This document shows positions 1 to 11,470 of a stretch of 64,000 nucleotides of DNA, piece after piece. Within the stretch, counting starts at the first letter, position 1, and each line of letters opens with the position of its first letter. Below the pieces are notes generated by a model. The model ran no database searches. It had not been told where the DNA came from and saw nothing but the letters and a program-made list of their open reading frames with translations. The stretch comes from Ctena decussata. Taxonomy: Eukaryota > Mollusca > Bivalvia > Lucinida > Lucinidae. A program made the translations under genes and the position numbers. The DNA lies in the NCBI GenBank assembly GCA_963989385.1, contig OZ022514.1, positions 25,709,222 to 25,773,221 of the forward strand, read 5' to 3'.

Positions 1-308
1 CAGAAATTTCTATTTTTCAGCCCTCTCAAGAGTAACAGTAATGTTTATTTTCCCTGTCAGCACCAACGTCCATAAATCTCTGCTGTAGCTATATGATACC
101 TTATAATCTAGGCAGCTGGTTATCATACAGAAACAGGGTCTAATGTCGAAATTGGAATTAGTCTCGATCAGAGTGAAACAAGCAAATTAAAAAAGGTCTT
201 AAAAACTAAGTAATATACAACTAATTTATTATTATAACAAAACTCTCAGAGCTGCCGAACTGTTTGACTGAAGCAGAAATTGATGCAGAATGTTTTTCTA
301 GGGGTCAT

Positions 309-312
<4 letters not shown>
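1..312. other. no recognisable feature
   Basis: AT-rich unique-looking sequence up to the first microsatellite. I see no gene, RNA or repeat in it. Confidence 0.5.

Positions 313-349
<37 letters not shown>
313..349. repeat. (CT)n microsatellite
   Basis: An uninterrupted run of CT dinucleotides of about 37 bases. It makes the Leu/Ser-rich translation seen in this frame, which is not a gene. Confidence 0.95.
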
Positions 350-352
<3 letters not shown>

Positions 353-1845
353 CTAGCACTGCATCCCAGTTAGGGACATTAAGTCATTTATTATCAGGTG
401 GGGGTGAAGGGGGATGCAGGAAGGGAAGGGAAACCTGGTTACAAATGATTCACAATAAATTTCAGGAGCCTCCCTGTTTCACCAGATATTTTTCAAGCCG
501 GCCTCCTCCCCACCTCGCCCTCGTACACACATACAGGATAACCAACTTATTTTCTATTTTGTGTCAGTTTGACCTCAATCAAATTGATCAAACACAAATT
601 GCATTTTCTCAATTTTACAGGTTACTTATTTATACAGATTAATGGTTCGTTTAATTCTTTACAGCATTTTTTGCACAGGCTCACCCAGAAACCTAATGCT
701 AAATGTTTAATACAGCTCTGGGTGTTGGTGTATGAAGGGGGGGGGGGGGGGGGGGCACCCCAAGAAGCCAGAGCAATTTTTGACAGGCACCCAGCAGATA
801 TGATGTCACATATGCAGGCATTTACTGATCACATTATTTTTCTAGACTATTTTATTCTGTCTTACTTGCAAATGAATGAGAATATATGATTTTTTTATGG
901 ATATATGAAGTGGGCATTTTTTTCTTTATTTTCGTAATGTTTCATTTTTAGAAGACATAAGTTTGCAAGAATAGAATTAATTGGAAAATGTAGCAGTGAC
1001 GTGGGGTGTGGGGGGGCGCATGAGTGAGCCTCCAAGAAACTGGGACATTTACTTTTAAAATGAAGACTGATGGAAAATTTCTGAAAAAACCCTCCCCATA
1101 TGCCTTACAAAGTAAGAACCCCACCCTGCTCATTGGCTTATTTATTTTCGACCCCCACCCCACCCCCAGTTGATCACAAAAAAAAAATCCCCCCGCCCCA
1201 ACCCAACCCCCACATCTGATAGTAAATTACTTGTCTCTAAGGGCAGAAAGGGGGTGATGCATTTGGTATTTATACCATTTGCATTTTAGTAAACTACTCT
1301 TAAATATCCTACCTTGAATATCAGAATGGAAATATTTAATATACTTTTGTTCCCCCAACCCCTGGAGGCTACACATGAAATTTGGGGTTTTAATCAGCCC
1401 AGCAGTTTCAGAAGAAGAGATATCGTTTGAAAGTGTGGACAACAACTGACGCCGTCGGACCGTAATAAACCTCAATAGCTTGCTCAGGTGAGCTAAACAC
1501 CACCATAGATAACATGTAAAAAATGTAACATTCAGTGTACATAAAATCTTAATTGCTATCTACTTTATGAAGATATGTTACGTTAGCGATATCTTAATAA
1601 CTGGTTGATATATTATCATTTCATACCTCTATATTCCTGTTGTATTACCTTTTGTACATTGTCTTCTGTATATTAAGGCTAGTCAGATACTTTCAATACC
1701 GTAGACCCATTTTAGACAGTGCACAGAAGTACGGTACTGTAATGAAATAAACCTCATAACTGTTCAAATATGATGTGATGTTTTAATATAAATCCCATTT
1801 TTATGAAATGATTTCTAATATGTGATATCACATATTATTTTGTGT
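350..1845. other. non-coding stretch with homopolymer tracts
   Basis: It holds a G homopolymer of about 19 at 737-755 and C-rich/A-rich tracts at 1150-1210. The motif GCTCAGGTGAGC at about 1484 recurs at the ends of repeat arrays near 29.1, 31.0, 33.5 and 60.7 kb. No supported gene. Confidence 0.5.
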
Positions 1846-2041
1846 TGAATGGATGGATGGATGACTTGCGATTTTACGTCCTTTTTAACAGTATTTCAGT
1901 CATATCATGTTGATGGGTGAGCTGTGTGCAATGGAACCCCATTTACAATTGAAAAGATTCCCGCCGCCAGCAAGGCTCGCATTCGGGAACACTAGGTCAG
2001 TAGGCCAGCGCTAAAGTTAACCTACTGAGCTACCGAGGGCT
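1846..2041 (-). mobile_element. tRNA-derived SINE, minus orientation, degenerate
   Basis: On the minus strand it starts with a tRNA-like head (B-box region around 1975-1990, A-box side near 2020-2035). A body follows that ends in GATTTTACGTCC/GACTTGCG-type sequence on the plus strand. The same body occurs at 3702-3898, 29907-30040, 32215-32350 and 34285-34490, and on the plus strand at 34688-34885. The B box is damaged in this copy. Confidence 0.65.
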
Positions 2042-2066
2042 TCCTATTTTTAATCAGTAATTATTA

Positions 2067-2652
2067 TGCGATATCACCAAATCGATTAAGTGATATCACG
2101 AAATCGACTAAGTGATATATCTAAATAGGAATCAGTGATATCACAAAATGAAATTTATAATATTACAAAGTCGATTCAATGATATCACTAATTCGGGTTT
2201 GTGATATAAATTATTAAATTTAGTGATCACAAAACTAGTAATATCAGATTTTGTGATATCAAAAATTCAGATAAATAATATCTGAAAGTAGTTGTGATTT
2301 AGTAATATCAAAAAATCAATTTTGTATGGTATCGCAGAATCGATTAAGTGATATCACTCAAGAGGAATGAAACAGTGATATCACAAAATGTCATTTGGGA
2401 CATCACTAAGTCGATGTAATGATATCACTTATCCGATTTTACGATATCACTAATTTAATTTAGTGATCACAAATTTAGTGATATCAAAAATTTGAATTAG
2501 TGATATTACAAGTAGTTGTGATTTAGTGATATCAGAAAATCAAAAAATTTTGTAAAATCACTTATTCTATTTTGTGATATCACTAATTCCGTTTTGTGAT
2601 ATCACTTAATCGCACATACTTTGCGATCTCACTAATTTCAATTAGTGATATC
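2067..2652. repeat. degenerate array built on the palindrome GTGATATCAC
   Basis: The self-complementary decamer GTGATATCAC and close variants recur roughly every 15-35 bases. The spacers are AT-rich (AAATCGATT, AAATTTAGT, ACAAAAT). There is no fixed period, so this is not a simple tandem repeat but a cluster of short palindromes with variable spacing. No coding potential. Confidence 0.85.
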
Positions 2653-2761
2653 AGGGAATTTATAGTAAAACGGCGCCTCATATTCAAAGACAATAGGTTA
2701 AATAGGGAAAAAGCTGCTCTATATCAGCATTTTTAACATCATGATGAGGAATGAACATGGC

Positions 2762-2987
2762 AGGGGCGTAACTAGGGGCAATTTCATAATACGCACAACC
2801 ATGTTTTATTCTCTACTTCTTGAAGGGAAAAGCTAGTATTTCAGCCACTTTGGTAATTGGTATTGAAATCTTGTCTAATTTATAAATTTTCAGCATGCAA
2901 ATATGCAGGTGCGTTTTGAAATTTTGTCAATTTTGACAAAATTTCAATACGCACTTGCGTATTTGCCGTATAGGTAGCTACGCCCTT
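2762..2987. mobile_element. short foldback element (MITE-like)
   Basis: The ends AGGGGCGTAACTA and TAGCTACGCCCTT are inverted. A near-perfect inner hairpin lies at about 2910-2954 (GTGCGTTTTGAAATTTTGTC against its complement). It is non-coding. No clear target duplication could be fixed. Confidence 0.6.
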
Positions 2988-3641
2988 GCATGTGTTTCAA
3001 AAAGATAATAAAAATAACAGAAATAAAAAAATCAATGCGTGTAAATAATAAATTGAACAGGCTGACCAGCACTTTCACTGGGCACATGGTAGATTTTTAG
3101 AATGTATTTGTCTAATAATTAGAGTAAAACCACATGTTGGAAATCCTACACCATATTCCACTGCAGTAACCAGCAGACCTGTCAGATAAATCATTTTAAT
3201 AAGATTTCAATGGTTGCTTGAGCGAAGTAATTCTCCGACCCTTAGGTATAGGACTAGAGTAAACTCCAATAAGTGAGGTTTGGTAGAGGAACGATGAAGC
3301 TCCCTTGACGGCGGCTCGAGTTAAGTTTGATCAATATTTCACCGATTTCATGACTATGATATGACAATGCGAAGAAGCACGACTACCAAAAGCTGTTGTT
3401 ATAGGCCAGATGGCTTCTATGTTACACATTTTTCTTTATTGTGACAAATTCATATTTTTAGGGTGCTGCGTTCCACAGACAGACTTTTGGCTTACGTCAT
3501 GTGATTTGTATTAATGTCGTTTAAAAAATATGAATAAGATCTTAAAGAGTTCCTTCGAGAGCAAAGATTATATTAAGACGGAACATGGGCCAGACTACGT
3601 AGTTTCGGCTAATAAAGCCTAAGTCTATATTCAGACGTCTC

Positions 3642-3642
<1 letters not shown>
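2988..3642. other. no recognisable feature
   Basis: AT-rich single-copy-looking sequence. No gene or repeat family recognised. Confidence 0.4.

Positions 3643-3699
<57 letters not shown>
3643..3699. repeat. (GA)n microsatellite
   Basis: About 57 bases of GA dinucleotide directly abutting a SINE end. It may derive from the SINE tail. Confidence 0.95.
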
Positions 3700-3701
<2 letters not shown>

Positions 3702-3702
<1 letters not shown>

Positions 3703-3898
3703 TGGATGACTTGCGATTTTACGCCCCTTTTCAACAGTATTTCAGTCATATCAGGACGATGGAATGATGATAATGAAAGGCTGTGTGTGTGCAATGGAAC
3801 CCCGTTAACGCTAGGAAAGATTCTCGCCTCGAGCGGGATTCGAACCCGGGTCCGCCAGATCAGTAGGCCAGCACTTAGCCCACAGAGCTACCGGGGCT
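3702..3898 (-). mobile_element. tRNA-derived SINE, minus orientation
   Basis: On the minus strand the head reads as a tRNA-like sequence. An A-box-like segment comes from about 3890 and a B box, GGTTCGAATCCC, lies at about 3838-3849. The shared body follows and ends next to the GA microsatellite. It is the best preserved minus-strand copy in the window. There is no long open frame. The structure (tRNA head plus body) matches tRNA-class SINEs; the exact family is not determined. Confidence 0.8.
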
Positions 3899-4017
3899 CC
3901 ACCAAGACAGAGAGACAGAGAGAGGGAGAGAGAGCCCTCCCAACACATACTCATTCGCACGTGGTCGGGTAGGGCTACGTTTGGTGTAGGCGAGTCTTAC
4001 TAGTGTAAGCTAGAGCA

Positions 4018-4092
4018 TGGTTTGTCCTCTTGTACGGAGGCATAATCCACGAGCTTTAGGGAGTGCATTATCGACCGTACAGGCGGACAAAC
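4018..4092. repeat. imperfect hairpin
   Basis: The arm TTTGTCC..TGTACGG..ATAAT is complemented by ATTAT..CCGTACA..GGACAAA about 20 bases away. Likely the remnant of a small foldback element. Confidence 0.55.
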
Positions 4093-4199
4093 TGCGTTCT
4101 TTCTAACTTATAGCATGATACTCATTGTAGGCCTTGCACGTTATGGGGTATCTCATGCTAAAGATTTGGGTATCTGAGGATCGTACTATAAATCTGGAT

Positions 4200-4355
4200 A
4201 ATAATTGCTGTAATTGCAGCAGGTGCGGAATGGGGTTCGGATTTCATTTTACTCTCGTCTGTCCTATCGTTCCATCTTCTTCTCTGAGAGACCGCTCGAT
4301 AGACTGAAACACTGTCTCAAATAGCCGTTAAACCCCAACCAACCAAACAATTTTA
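4200..4355 (+). mobile_element. SINE 3' tail fragment
   Basis: It ends in GCCGTTAAACCCCAACCAACC-like sequence after a stretch rich in CTG/ACTGAAACACTG. That is the type of tail found on molluscan tRNA-derived SINEs. No tRNA head is recognisable, so this is a 5'-truncated copy or a relic. Confidence 0.45.
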
Positions 4356-5231
4356 AACAACTACCACAAACCTGTTAAAAAACCAGTCGAATTTCTAACT
4401 TGACTGATATTTTAACAATGATGAGCTATAATATAACTTTTAAAAAAGGAAACTCTGACATTATTTACAATTTGTTTAGTGGAAACTAGATCTACAAAGA
4501 AGTGTAATGCCTTCAAAAACCTCTTCGGGTCCCCTTTTTTAGACTGACTTGTCTCCAGTCGTCATACATGTAAGTTCAAAATGTCATTGAGACCCGACAA
4601 ATTCGGTATAAGTAAAAACCTAAAATGCTGTCCACCGTAGCTTATATTGTATTCAGAATGGTGAGCCCTAGCTCTGTTGTATGCTATAAAACTAGAATAA
4701 ATAAAATTAATATGACAGCTTATCAGCCAAGCATGCTCTCAACCAGCTTCCAGACCAGGTTCACTGAAGCTGATTTTTTCAACTCATACACACAAAGAGG
4801 CTGTAAAATTTCAAGTGTTTAATCTAGACAGAAGCATGTATTACATGTAGTGATATTTAAATAGCTAATTTCTGCAAAATTAAATGTTTAACAAGGGAAG
4901 CCTCAGATCAGCCTGCGCCTTAACATAGTATCATTCAAGTATTTGTTATCCACTTGAAGCATATTTTACTTCAGGACTGGCTATCTACAAAGAGCCAAAG
5001 GAAATTTGTGATTTGCCTGTATGCATAATTATGTAGGCTGATTTGAGGTTATTATGTAATTTTGAAGACACTATTGGCGCACACTGGCTTATCTTGAATG
5101 GCTGATAATTTTTATACACACTTTTTATATGTTTATTTGTTTCTTCAAAGAGACTTTGGCAAATAGTTAAGACCCAGATCAGGTACTGCACAACGTGGCA
5201 TTTGATTAGAGTCTATACTGTTTGCATAGGA
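4356..5231. other. no recognisable gene
   Basis: AT-rich sequence. The segment at about 5160-5230 has diffuse similarity to the ACCCAGATCAG-type repeats seen elsewhere in the window. Nothing else is supported. Confidence 0.4.
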
Positions 5232-5330
5232 AATGAGCCCCTTCCAGACAAAACCAACCCAAACGGCATGTGCGCTCAGCGAAGACTCAGATCATCTGCC
5301 CAGTCTGACTTGTCTTCGCTGTGCACTAAT
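5232..5330 (+). mobile_element. half of a GAGCC foldback element, degenerate
   Basis: The order GAGCC, then GACAAAACCAACCC, then CAGCGAAGACTCAGATCA matches the left half of the seven-copy foldback family at 11.2, 12.4, 21.7, 39.9, 58.0, 59.5 and 60.5 kb. The right half is missing. Confidence 0.45.
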
Positions 5331-5504
5331 GAATATAGCCCTTCAACAAAGCACCAAAGCCTGTCAGAGAACATTGTGTTCTGAAGGCAGAGCCCACATG
5401 TGTGTAATAAGATGCAATGCCACAGCATCTTTGTTCACTGGACACGATACTAATGTATAAGCCAGAAAGTCTTTACCTGAACTGCATTTCATCTCAGTGT
5501 GCAT

Positions 5505-5752
5505 GCATTTACCCATTAATGCACAGGGTCCCATAAAAGGACAATGGCAATCAGTGCATACTCAGATCAGACACTGCAACATGCGACGTCTGATTAGGAT
5601 CTACTCTATTTCCATAAGACAAATGAGTATTTCTCCTTAAAACAAAATTTAAGTAATAAAAATAAATTTAACCAGATACCCCTTTATCGACAAATGGACT
5701 CCTCTAATTTAATAGCACAGAAGAGTCCACCAAGCATAAATGGGTTAAGTTG
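5505..5752. mobile_element. AACCCATTTATG-type MITE, copy 1
   Basis: The ends TTTACCCATTAATGC and GCATAAATGGGTTAA are inverted. The inside carries a CAGACACTGC/GCGACGTCTGATTAGG hairpin. Related copies lie at 21316-21549 and 41297-41516 with the same ends and an inner GACGGCGTCTGATCAGG motif. Non-coding. Confidence 0.6.
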
Positions 5753-5812
5753 TTTATTGCATGAAAACAGAAGTCTATCAAAAATGGTGAAAGACTTACG
5801 AAATGTAAGGCA

Positions 5813-5968
5813 CTGTGTATTTTATGGAGTGGAGTCTTGGAGTGGAGTCATGGAGTGGAGTGAAATTTTGGAGTGGGCAATATTGTTGCTCTTTCACCAT
5901 AAAATGCTGCAGCTAGTACATATTAAGAAAAATCAAACATCTTTAGAGTGATTAATGCAAAGCCCTAA
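5813..5968 (+). repeat. left arm of a widely spaced inverted repeat (GGAGT-rich)
   Basis: It contains repeated GGAGTGGAGT units followed by AAATTTTGGAGTGGGCAA, TTGCTCTTTCACC and ATAAAATGCTGCAGCTAGTA. The reverse complement of the whole segment is at 7366-7535, about 1.4 kb away. Confidence 0.8.
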
Positions 5969-7365
5969 TATGCTGTTGTTAATACGGATACCATTTCATG
6001 TATACACTTATATTGTACCATGGCTTTCTGTATTTTCGTTTGAGGTAGCCTGTTCATTAACTTTATTAACTTGCGCTGTAAGACAACTCTGAGGTAGGCA
6101 GAGCTAAACTTTGCATTGGTTTTACATTGAAGTGTGCCTGGATAACTCAGCGAAGGTCTCAGATATACTGCACGGGCAACTTATAGCAGGATTCTGCCAA
6201 GCCTGATTTATATTGAAGAACTGAGCAGAACCACAATATAAGGATCTTTCTGCATTTGCAAACAAAATACACTCTGATGAGCATGTGCATCCCCTCTGTC
6301 TGGCCAGTGTGTCATATCAACATTATGTATGGTACCTGGGGGATCTGTATTGTGCAAATCATAGACTCTGATCAGACTACGTCTGACTTCTTTGAAGTTA
6401 TATATTTAGAATGGTGTCATGAATATCATGAATATCTAATATTTAAGATAACCTTAAAGGGAGCGATGGGGCCGGGGCATAGTTTCTTCTTCCCCCCCAC
6501 CCCACCCACTCCACCCACACACACACTCATCGAGAAGGGTACCCCCTAAATATGAGTGAGACCATTTTACATATGCTTTGTATCATGGCAGCCATTTGAC
6601 TTTGTCGATTTTGAATTTCAAACAGCTATTATCAGGTTGTAAATGAAGAGTGGCATATCTGTGTAATATTATGCATGACAGCTATTTTGTTCTTGACCTG
6701 AAGGTAAAATAGATCACCTAAAACAATTATAATCTCCATCACAGCATCAACTGAAACTAATTAAAAATTGTGTCTGCATTTTAGGCTGAATTTGAGTTTG
6801 ATCAAGCTGATTTTATAGGATTGACATAAAGTGCAGTCTTACAGGGAATATTGTCTTCTGCTCGTTCAGCTGCCAATCTAGCCTATACTGTTTGCCAAAC
6901 ATATAGGGTTACTGTGGTTGAGTTTGTTGAGCACTACAAGATAAATCGTCTCTGTATTCTCAGATTATCTTAATCAAAAGTTAAACTTAGATGTGCACAA
7001 CATAATGGGTCTTCAGGCATGTGCAAACTGTTGGAAACCTAGATCAGTCTGCTGTATCTGCAGGTGTTAATTCTTTAAATTATCCAATCAGCCTTGACAG
7101 ATTTAGACTTCAGGATGATGGAAAAGGAAGACAAAATGGGAAGTTTTATCTAAAATTACGGAGTAAGATTGAATCCAAAAAACTATGCTTGGTGCCTTCA
7201 TTTTAAGAGAAACAATTTTACCAGTCATCTAAATTTATTTAGATTGTGGCTAAAAATAATGTTATAATGTAAATGTCAATACTGATGACACATGATGCTC
7301 TTGGTTGTTGTAGCTAAAAACTGGGCATCAGTATATGCTTTGTGATGCATGGTAAAAGGTCTATC
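5969..7365. other. spacer between the inverted arms, no gene seen
   Basis: AT-rich, with a C/A-rich tract at about 6493-6530. No open frame resembles a known protein. If the arms are terminal repeats, this is the interior of a 1.7 kb element without coding capacity. Confidence 0.4.
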
Positions 7366-7535
7366 TTTAAAGCCACAAAATGCATTAATCACTCTAAAGA
7401 TGTTTGATGTACTAGCTGCAGCATTTTATGATGAAAGAGCAAAGTTTTGCCCACTCCAAAATTTCACTCCACTCCACTCCATGACTCCACTCCAAGACTC
7501 CACTCCATAACTCCACTCCATAAAATACACGGCGC
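7366..7535 (-). repeat. right arm of the GGAGT-rich inverted repeat
   Basis: Reverse complement of 5813-5968, with one more GGAGTGGAGT unit. The match runs through the GCTGCAGCTAGTA and CATCTTTAGAGTGATTAATG segments. Confidence 0.8.
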
Positions 7536-8502
7536 CATATGGTGTAATATTTTATATTTGCATTGTTGTATTGTAAAATGCAGTGAAAAGAGACACAGTA
7601 TTACCATTACACCTATTCTATTTACCAGGTGGTTGGGGCATCACAGACGCCTTCGAAACAATCCCCTTCTACCTTGTCCTGTTTTCAGCTGCCCTAGTAC
7701 ACCATTACACCAAATGCTTTTTTCAGTAATATAGCAAGATAGCATTTAAAACCTTAAGAATAATTTTTCAGGCTTGATCCCGTAAATTAAGAAACACACT
7801 AATTAAAATGTTTTGTTTCACTACTGAACACATTAACCACACTGTGTCAAAGTTACTGTACAAATATATGAAAACAGCATATTGGTCTTGTAATATTTTA
7901 TATCATCCATACTGCATTCATAAGAACAAAAACTTATTAAACCAAAGACATAATTTGTAATGAAGCAAAAAAAACTCAAAGCAGTGGAACATGAACTGTG
8001 TACTACATGTAGTTAAATTTTGTCTTGAAAACACCATGATACCATTAATATCAATTACAGACAGACGCTTGGATTTACTGTTATGATGACCTGCTACAAA
8101 TTGCTTGTAATGGTTCAAACTGACAGGTTCACAGCATCATATCAGATAAGCAGAAACTGCCAGAAAAGTGGTTTTAGTACAATATAAGCTAAGGTGGACA
8201 GATTGAAAACAATATACCCCAACCCCAAACTCCTTTTGCGATATAGGTGGTAGTGGTGTAATTAGAGGAAGGGGTGGGATATGTATATTCAAGCGTATTA
8301 AATCTTTGAAAGTACTTAGATTCAACATTCACATTTTTTTGTTTGTTTGTTTTATTATCATCATTATTATTTTATTTTAATTTTCAATTTTATACAATAT
8401 TAAAAGAGGGTGCTCAACATAAATGTTCTACATTGACCTTAGCTTGAATCAAGTACTGCTACATATCATTAGTTTCAAACAAACACAAGAAAATAATTAA
8501 TA
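7536..8502. other. non-coding, with one dispersed-repeat segment
   Basis: About 7625-7700 (GGCATCACAGACGCC, then CTTCAGCTGCCCTA-type sequence) resembles 54765-54835. The rest is AT-rich with no gene. Confidence 0.4.

Positions 8503-8541
<39 letters not shown>
8503..8541. repeat. (AAT)n microsatellite
   Basis: About 13 uninterrupted AAT trinucleotides. Confidence 0.95.
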
Positions 8542-8756
8542 CATTTTAATACAAAATATTACTGTCCTAAAATGGCTATTTTAATCTCCAGTCATCTCAG
8601 TATCAAAGTCAATTGTATGCAAGTTTGGTATACCTAACTTTAGAAAAATTCACTTGTGGTTACTGAAATTTAAGCAATTAAAACGGACGGAACCAAAGAG
8701 TTGTGGATAGTCGGACAGACAGACGGATGAACGAAAGGACGGACGGACCCCAATAG

Positions 8757-9238
8757 CATACATCGTGATGATATGAAAACAAAACAATACAGTATTCTCC
8801 CTAATTTGGCATACATTATCCTGCAGCTAACCCAAATTTTGAACAAGTTTATAGTTTACTAAAGACGTGCCGATCGCAGACTGAGTAGAGCCTGATTAGA
8901 CTGTTGTTTTGGCTAACGCATATGTATCCCAATATTTAAGAATATTATAGTATCGCTGAGCTGCAATCGAAGTACATGTAAAACATAATTCTTTGTTGAG
9001 GGAAGTATTTTCAATCTAAATGCACCTCCATGAGAGATCCCTTTTATATTGAAAATGTGCCCCCTTCTGCCATTTTTAAAAAGGGGAACAATTTCTGTGA
9101 CTTCCTCTTCAAGTTTTCCCTAGTTAGAAATCCTTTCTTAAAGGGGTTTGCTCTAAAGCGAAAGAAATTGCTCCTAGAGGAGCAAAGTCTTTCCTTTAGG
9201 AGTTGTACCTCACAGAGAAGGAGGGGGGAAAATGCAGG
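8757..9238 (+). mobile_element. block A of the satellite-ended element, first copy
   Basis: It is repeated with high similarity at 10196-10670 (both hold GAAAACAAAACAATACAGTA, GACGTGCCGAT and GAGAGATCCCTTTTATATTG). A weaker copy is at 53976-54200 and an inverted one at 54880-55200. It precedes a GAAAAGACG array here as in the second copy. Non-coding. Confidence 0.75.
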
Positions 9239-9606
9239 GTGTCGTTATTTCGTCTTTTCGCGTGGCGTTATTTGAAAAGACGAAACCCGCCACGCGAAAA
9301 GACGAAATTTCAGCGCGAAAAGACGAAAAACCGGAATGCAAAAAACGCCAATTGAAACTCTTAGTTTGTCGTCTTTTCGCGTGTCGTCTTTTGTCTGGCG
9401 TCATTTCGTCTTTTCGCATGGCGTTATTTCGTCTTTTTGTCTTTTTGGCGTGGCGTTATTTTGTCTTTCGGCATGGCGTTATTTTATCTTTTCGCCTGGT
9501 GTCTTTTCGTCGGCGCGTCTTTTTGTCTGTGCGAAAAGACAAAAAGACGAAATAACGCCACGCGAATAGACGAAATAACGCCACTCGAAAAGACGAAATA
9601 ACGACA
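9239..9606. repeat. GAAAAGACG degenerate array, alternating strands
   Basis: Units such as GCGAAAAGACGAAATAACGC occur first in the inverted orientation (TTCGTCTTTTCGCG), then direct, then inverted, then direct again, so the array folds on itself. The apparent proteins here (SSFRVALFRLF and KRRKDEITPREK types) are simply the two strands of this repeat. Confidence 0.9.
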
Positions 9607-10195
9607 CACAAATACCCTTTTATTGATAACTGCATTGATTACTAATACTTAGACAGATTGTCTGAGTAAACTGTGAAGACTCATATCAGACTACTGCAAA
9701 TACAGCTCCTGATGCAGTCTGATCATTGTTTCGACGGCTAAAAATTGTAAGGATAAACTATAAAAATTAATGTGGAGTCGGCAGTATTTACGGTCAGTAT
9801 GGCACCTTTTTGTAATTAAGATGTATAAATATCTTATTCTTATACGATTAAGACACTTATACATAGACAAGTGTTTTTGATTAAACTGTGTAGACCCTGA
9901 TCAGAATGCAATCTGTAGAAAAGTGGTCTAACCACGGTTTGCAGTTTTTGCCACTGAATTTTTTTTAGAAAAAATACCAAAAATTAGAGGAAGGTCGTTA
10001 TGGTATTTTTACTGAACGGACAGGCAAGAAAATGAGCCGTCCTTATGTTTTGAGAAAAAAAACTCCAAACAATTTCATCATAAAAGTATATCTTCGTTTT
10101 GATCTTAAACTACCAAAAAAGATTAAGTACCTTGTTGACCATGTAATTGTGGAGGGAAAGTTACAAGTCAACAGACGAAGGTGTTTATACAATCA
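9607..10195 (+). mobile_element. block B of the satellite-ended element
   Basis: It starts with CGACACACAAATACCC directly after the array. The same junction occurs at about 53250. The later part (TGAGCCGTCC, then CTTGTTGACCATGTAAT) matches the reverse complement of 55240-55500. No open frame of note. Confidence 0.7.
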
Positions 10196-10670
10196 CTGAA
10201 ACATGATGGTATGAAAACAAAACAATACAGTATTCTCCCTAATTGGCATACATTATTCTGCAGCTAACCCAAAATTTGAACATGCTTATAGTTTACTAAA
10301 GACGTGCCGATTGCAGACGGAGTAGAGCCTGATTAGACTGCTGTTTTGGCTAACGCATATGTATCCCAATATTTTAGAATATTATAGTATCGCTGAGCTG
10401 CAATCAAAGTAAAACATACTTTTTTTTTGCTGAAGGAAGTATTTTTAATCTAAATGCACCTCCGTGAGAGATCCCTTTTATATTGGAAGTGTGCCCCCTT
10501 CTGCCATTAACAAAGGGGAACAACTTCTGTGACTTCCTCTTCAAGTTTTCCCTAGTTAGAAATCCTTTCTTAAAGGGGTTTGCTCTTAAACGAAAGAAAT
10601 TGCTCCTAAAGGAGCAAAGTCTTTCCTTTAGGAGTTGTCCCTCACAGAGAAGGAAGGCAAAAATGCAGGG
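10196..10670 (+). mobile_element. block A of the satellite-ended element, second copy
   Basis: Near-duplicate of 8757-9238, ending in TTAGGAGTTGTCCCTCACAG just before the next GAAAAGACG array. The arrangement A-array-B-A-array suggests a partial tandem duplication of the element. Confidence 0.75.
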
Positions 10671-11085
10671 TGTCGTTATTTCGTCTTTTCGCGTGGCGTT
10701 ATTTCTTTTTTTTGCATGACATCTTTTCGTCTTTTTGCGCCGAAAAGACGAAATAACGCCACGTGAAAAGACGAAATAACGCCACGCGAAAAGACGAAAT
10801 AATGCCATGCGAAAGACGAAAAGACGCCCGGCCAAAAGACAAACAAACGCCACCCGGAAAGGCGACAAAATAAGAGATTCAAATGGCATATTTTCGCATT
10901 CCGTTTTTTTTCGTCTTTTTGCGCTGAAATTTCGTCTTTTTGCATGGCGGGTTTCGTCTTTTAGAGTGGCGTTATTACGTCTTTTCGCATGGCGTTTTTT
11001 CGTCTTTTCTTATGGTGTTTTATCGTCTTTTCGCGTGGCGTCTTTTCGCGGCGACAAGACGAAAAGGCACATATCAGCCACTATA
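10671..11085. repeat. GAAAAGACG array and element end
   Basis: The array again alternates in strand and ends in GGCACATATCAGCCACTATA. That is a variant of the end GGCACAAACCAGCCACCATA of the 52.7-56.0 kb copy, so 11085 is taken as the element boundary. The matching left terminus was not found. Confidence 0.75.
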
Positions 11086-11246
11086 GGTTACTCGTTTACG
11101 TCTCTTCCACCGTCATGGACGCCAAGTAAAATATTTTTTTACAAAGAAAATACATATCACAATTATCAACTTTTTCTGCTTATTCAAAGCCTTAGGTGAG
11201 GTCACCTCAATACGTACAGGATGGTTATTTAATTGTCATCACAATT

Positions 11247-11470
11247 TGAGCCGCGACACGACAAATCCAACAAAGTGGCATGTGCGCCCAGCGAAACTCA
11301 GGTCAGCATTGGCATCCGCCCAGTTTGATCAGAATCTTCACGGTACGCTTAAAGGTCAGCCAAGGTCTAAGATAGCGAAGACTCTAATCAGACTAGGCGG
11401 ATGCCCAGGTTGATCTGAGTCTTCGCTTGACGCTCATGCCACTCTGTTGTTTTTCTCGTGTCGTAGCTCA
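11247..11470. mobile_element. foldback element, GAGCCGCGACACGAC family, copy 1
   Basis: It begins TGAGCCGCGACACGACAAAT and ends with the complementary TCGTGTCGTAGCTCA. Between them are complementary arms with CCCAGCGAAACTCAGGTCAG and the GATCTGAGTCTTCGCTTG type, around a short loop. About 224 bp, no coding capacity. Other copies: 12389, 21698, 39940, 57998, 59529 and 60454. Confidence 0.85.

Noticed and set aside
3609..3972. Leu/Ser-rich and mixed frames
   Set aside because: They come from the GA microsatellite and the adjoining SINE.
10404..10889. 161-residue minus-strand frame
   Set aside because: Half of it is array translation and the rest lies in non-coding block A.
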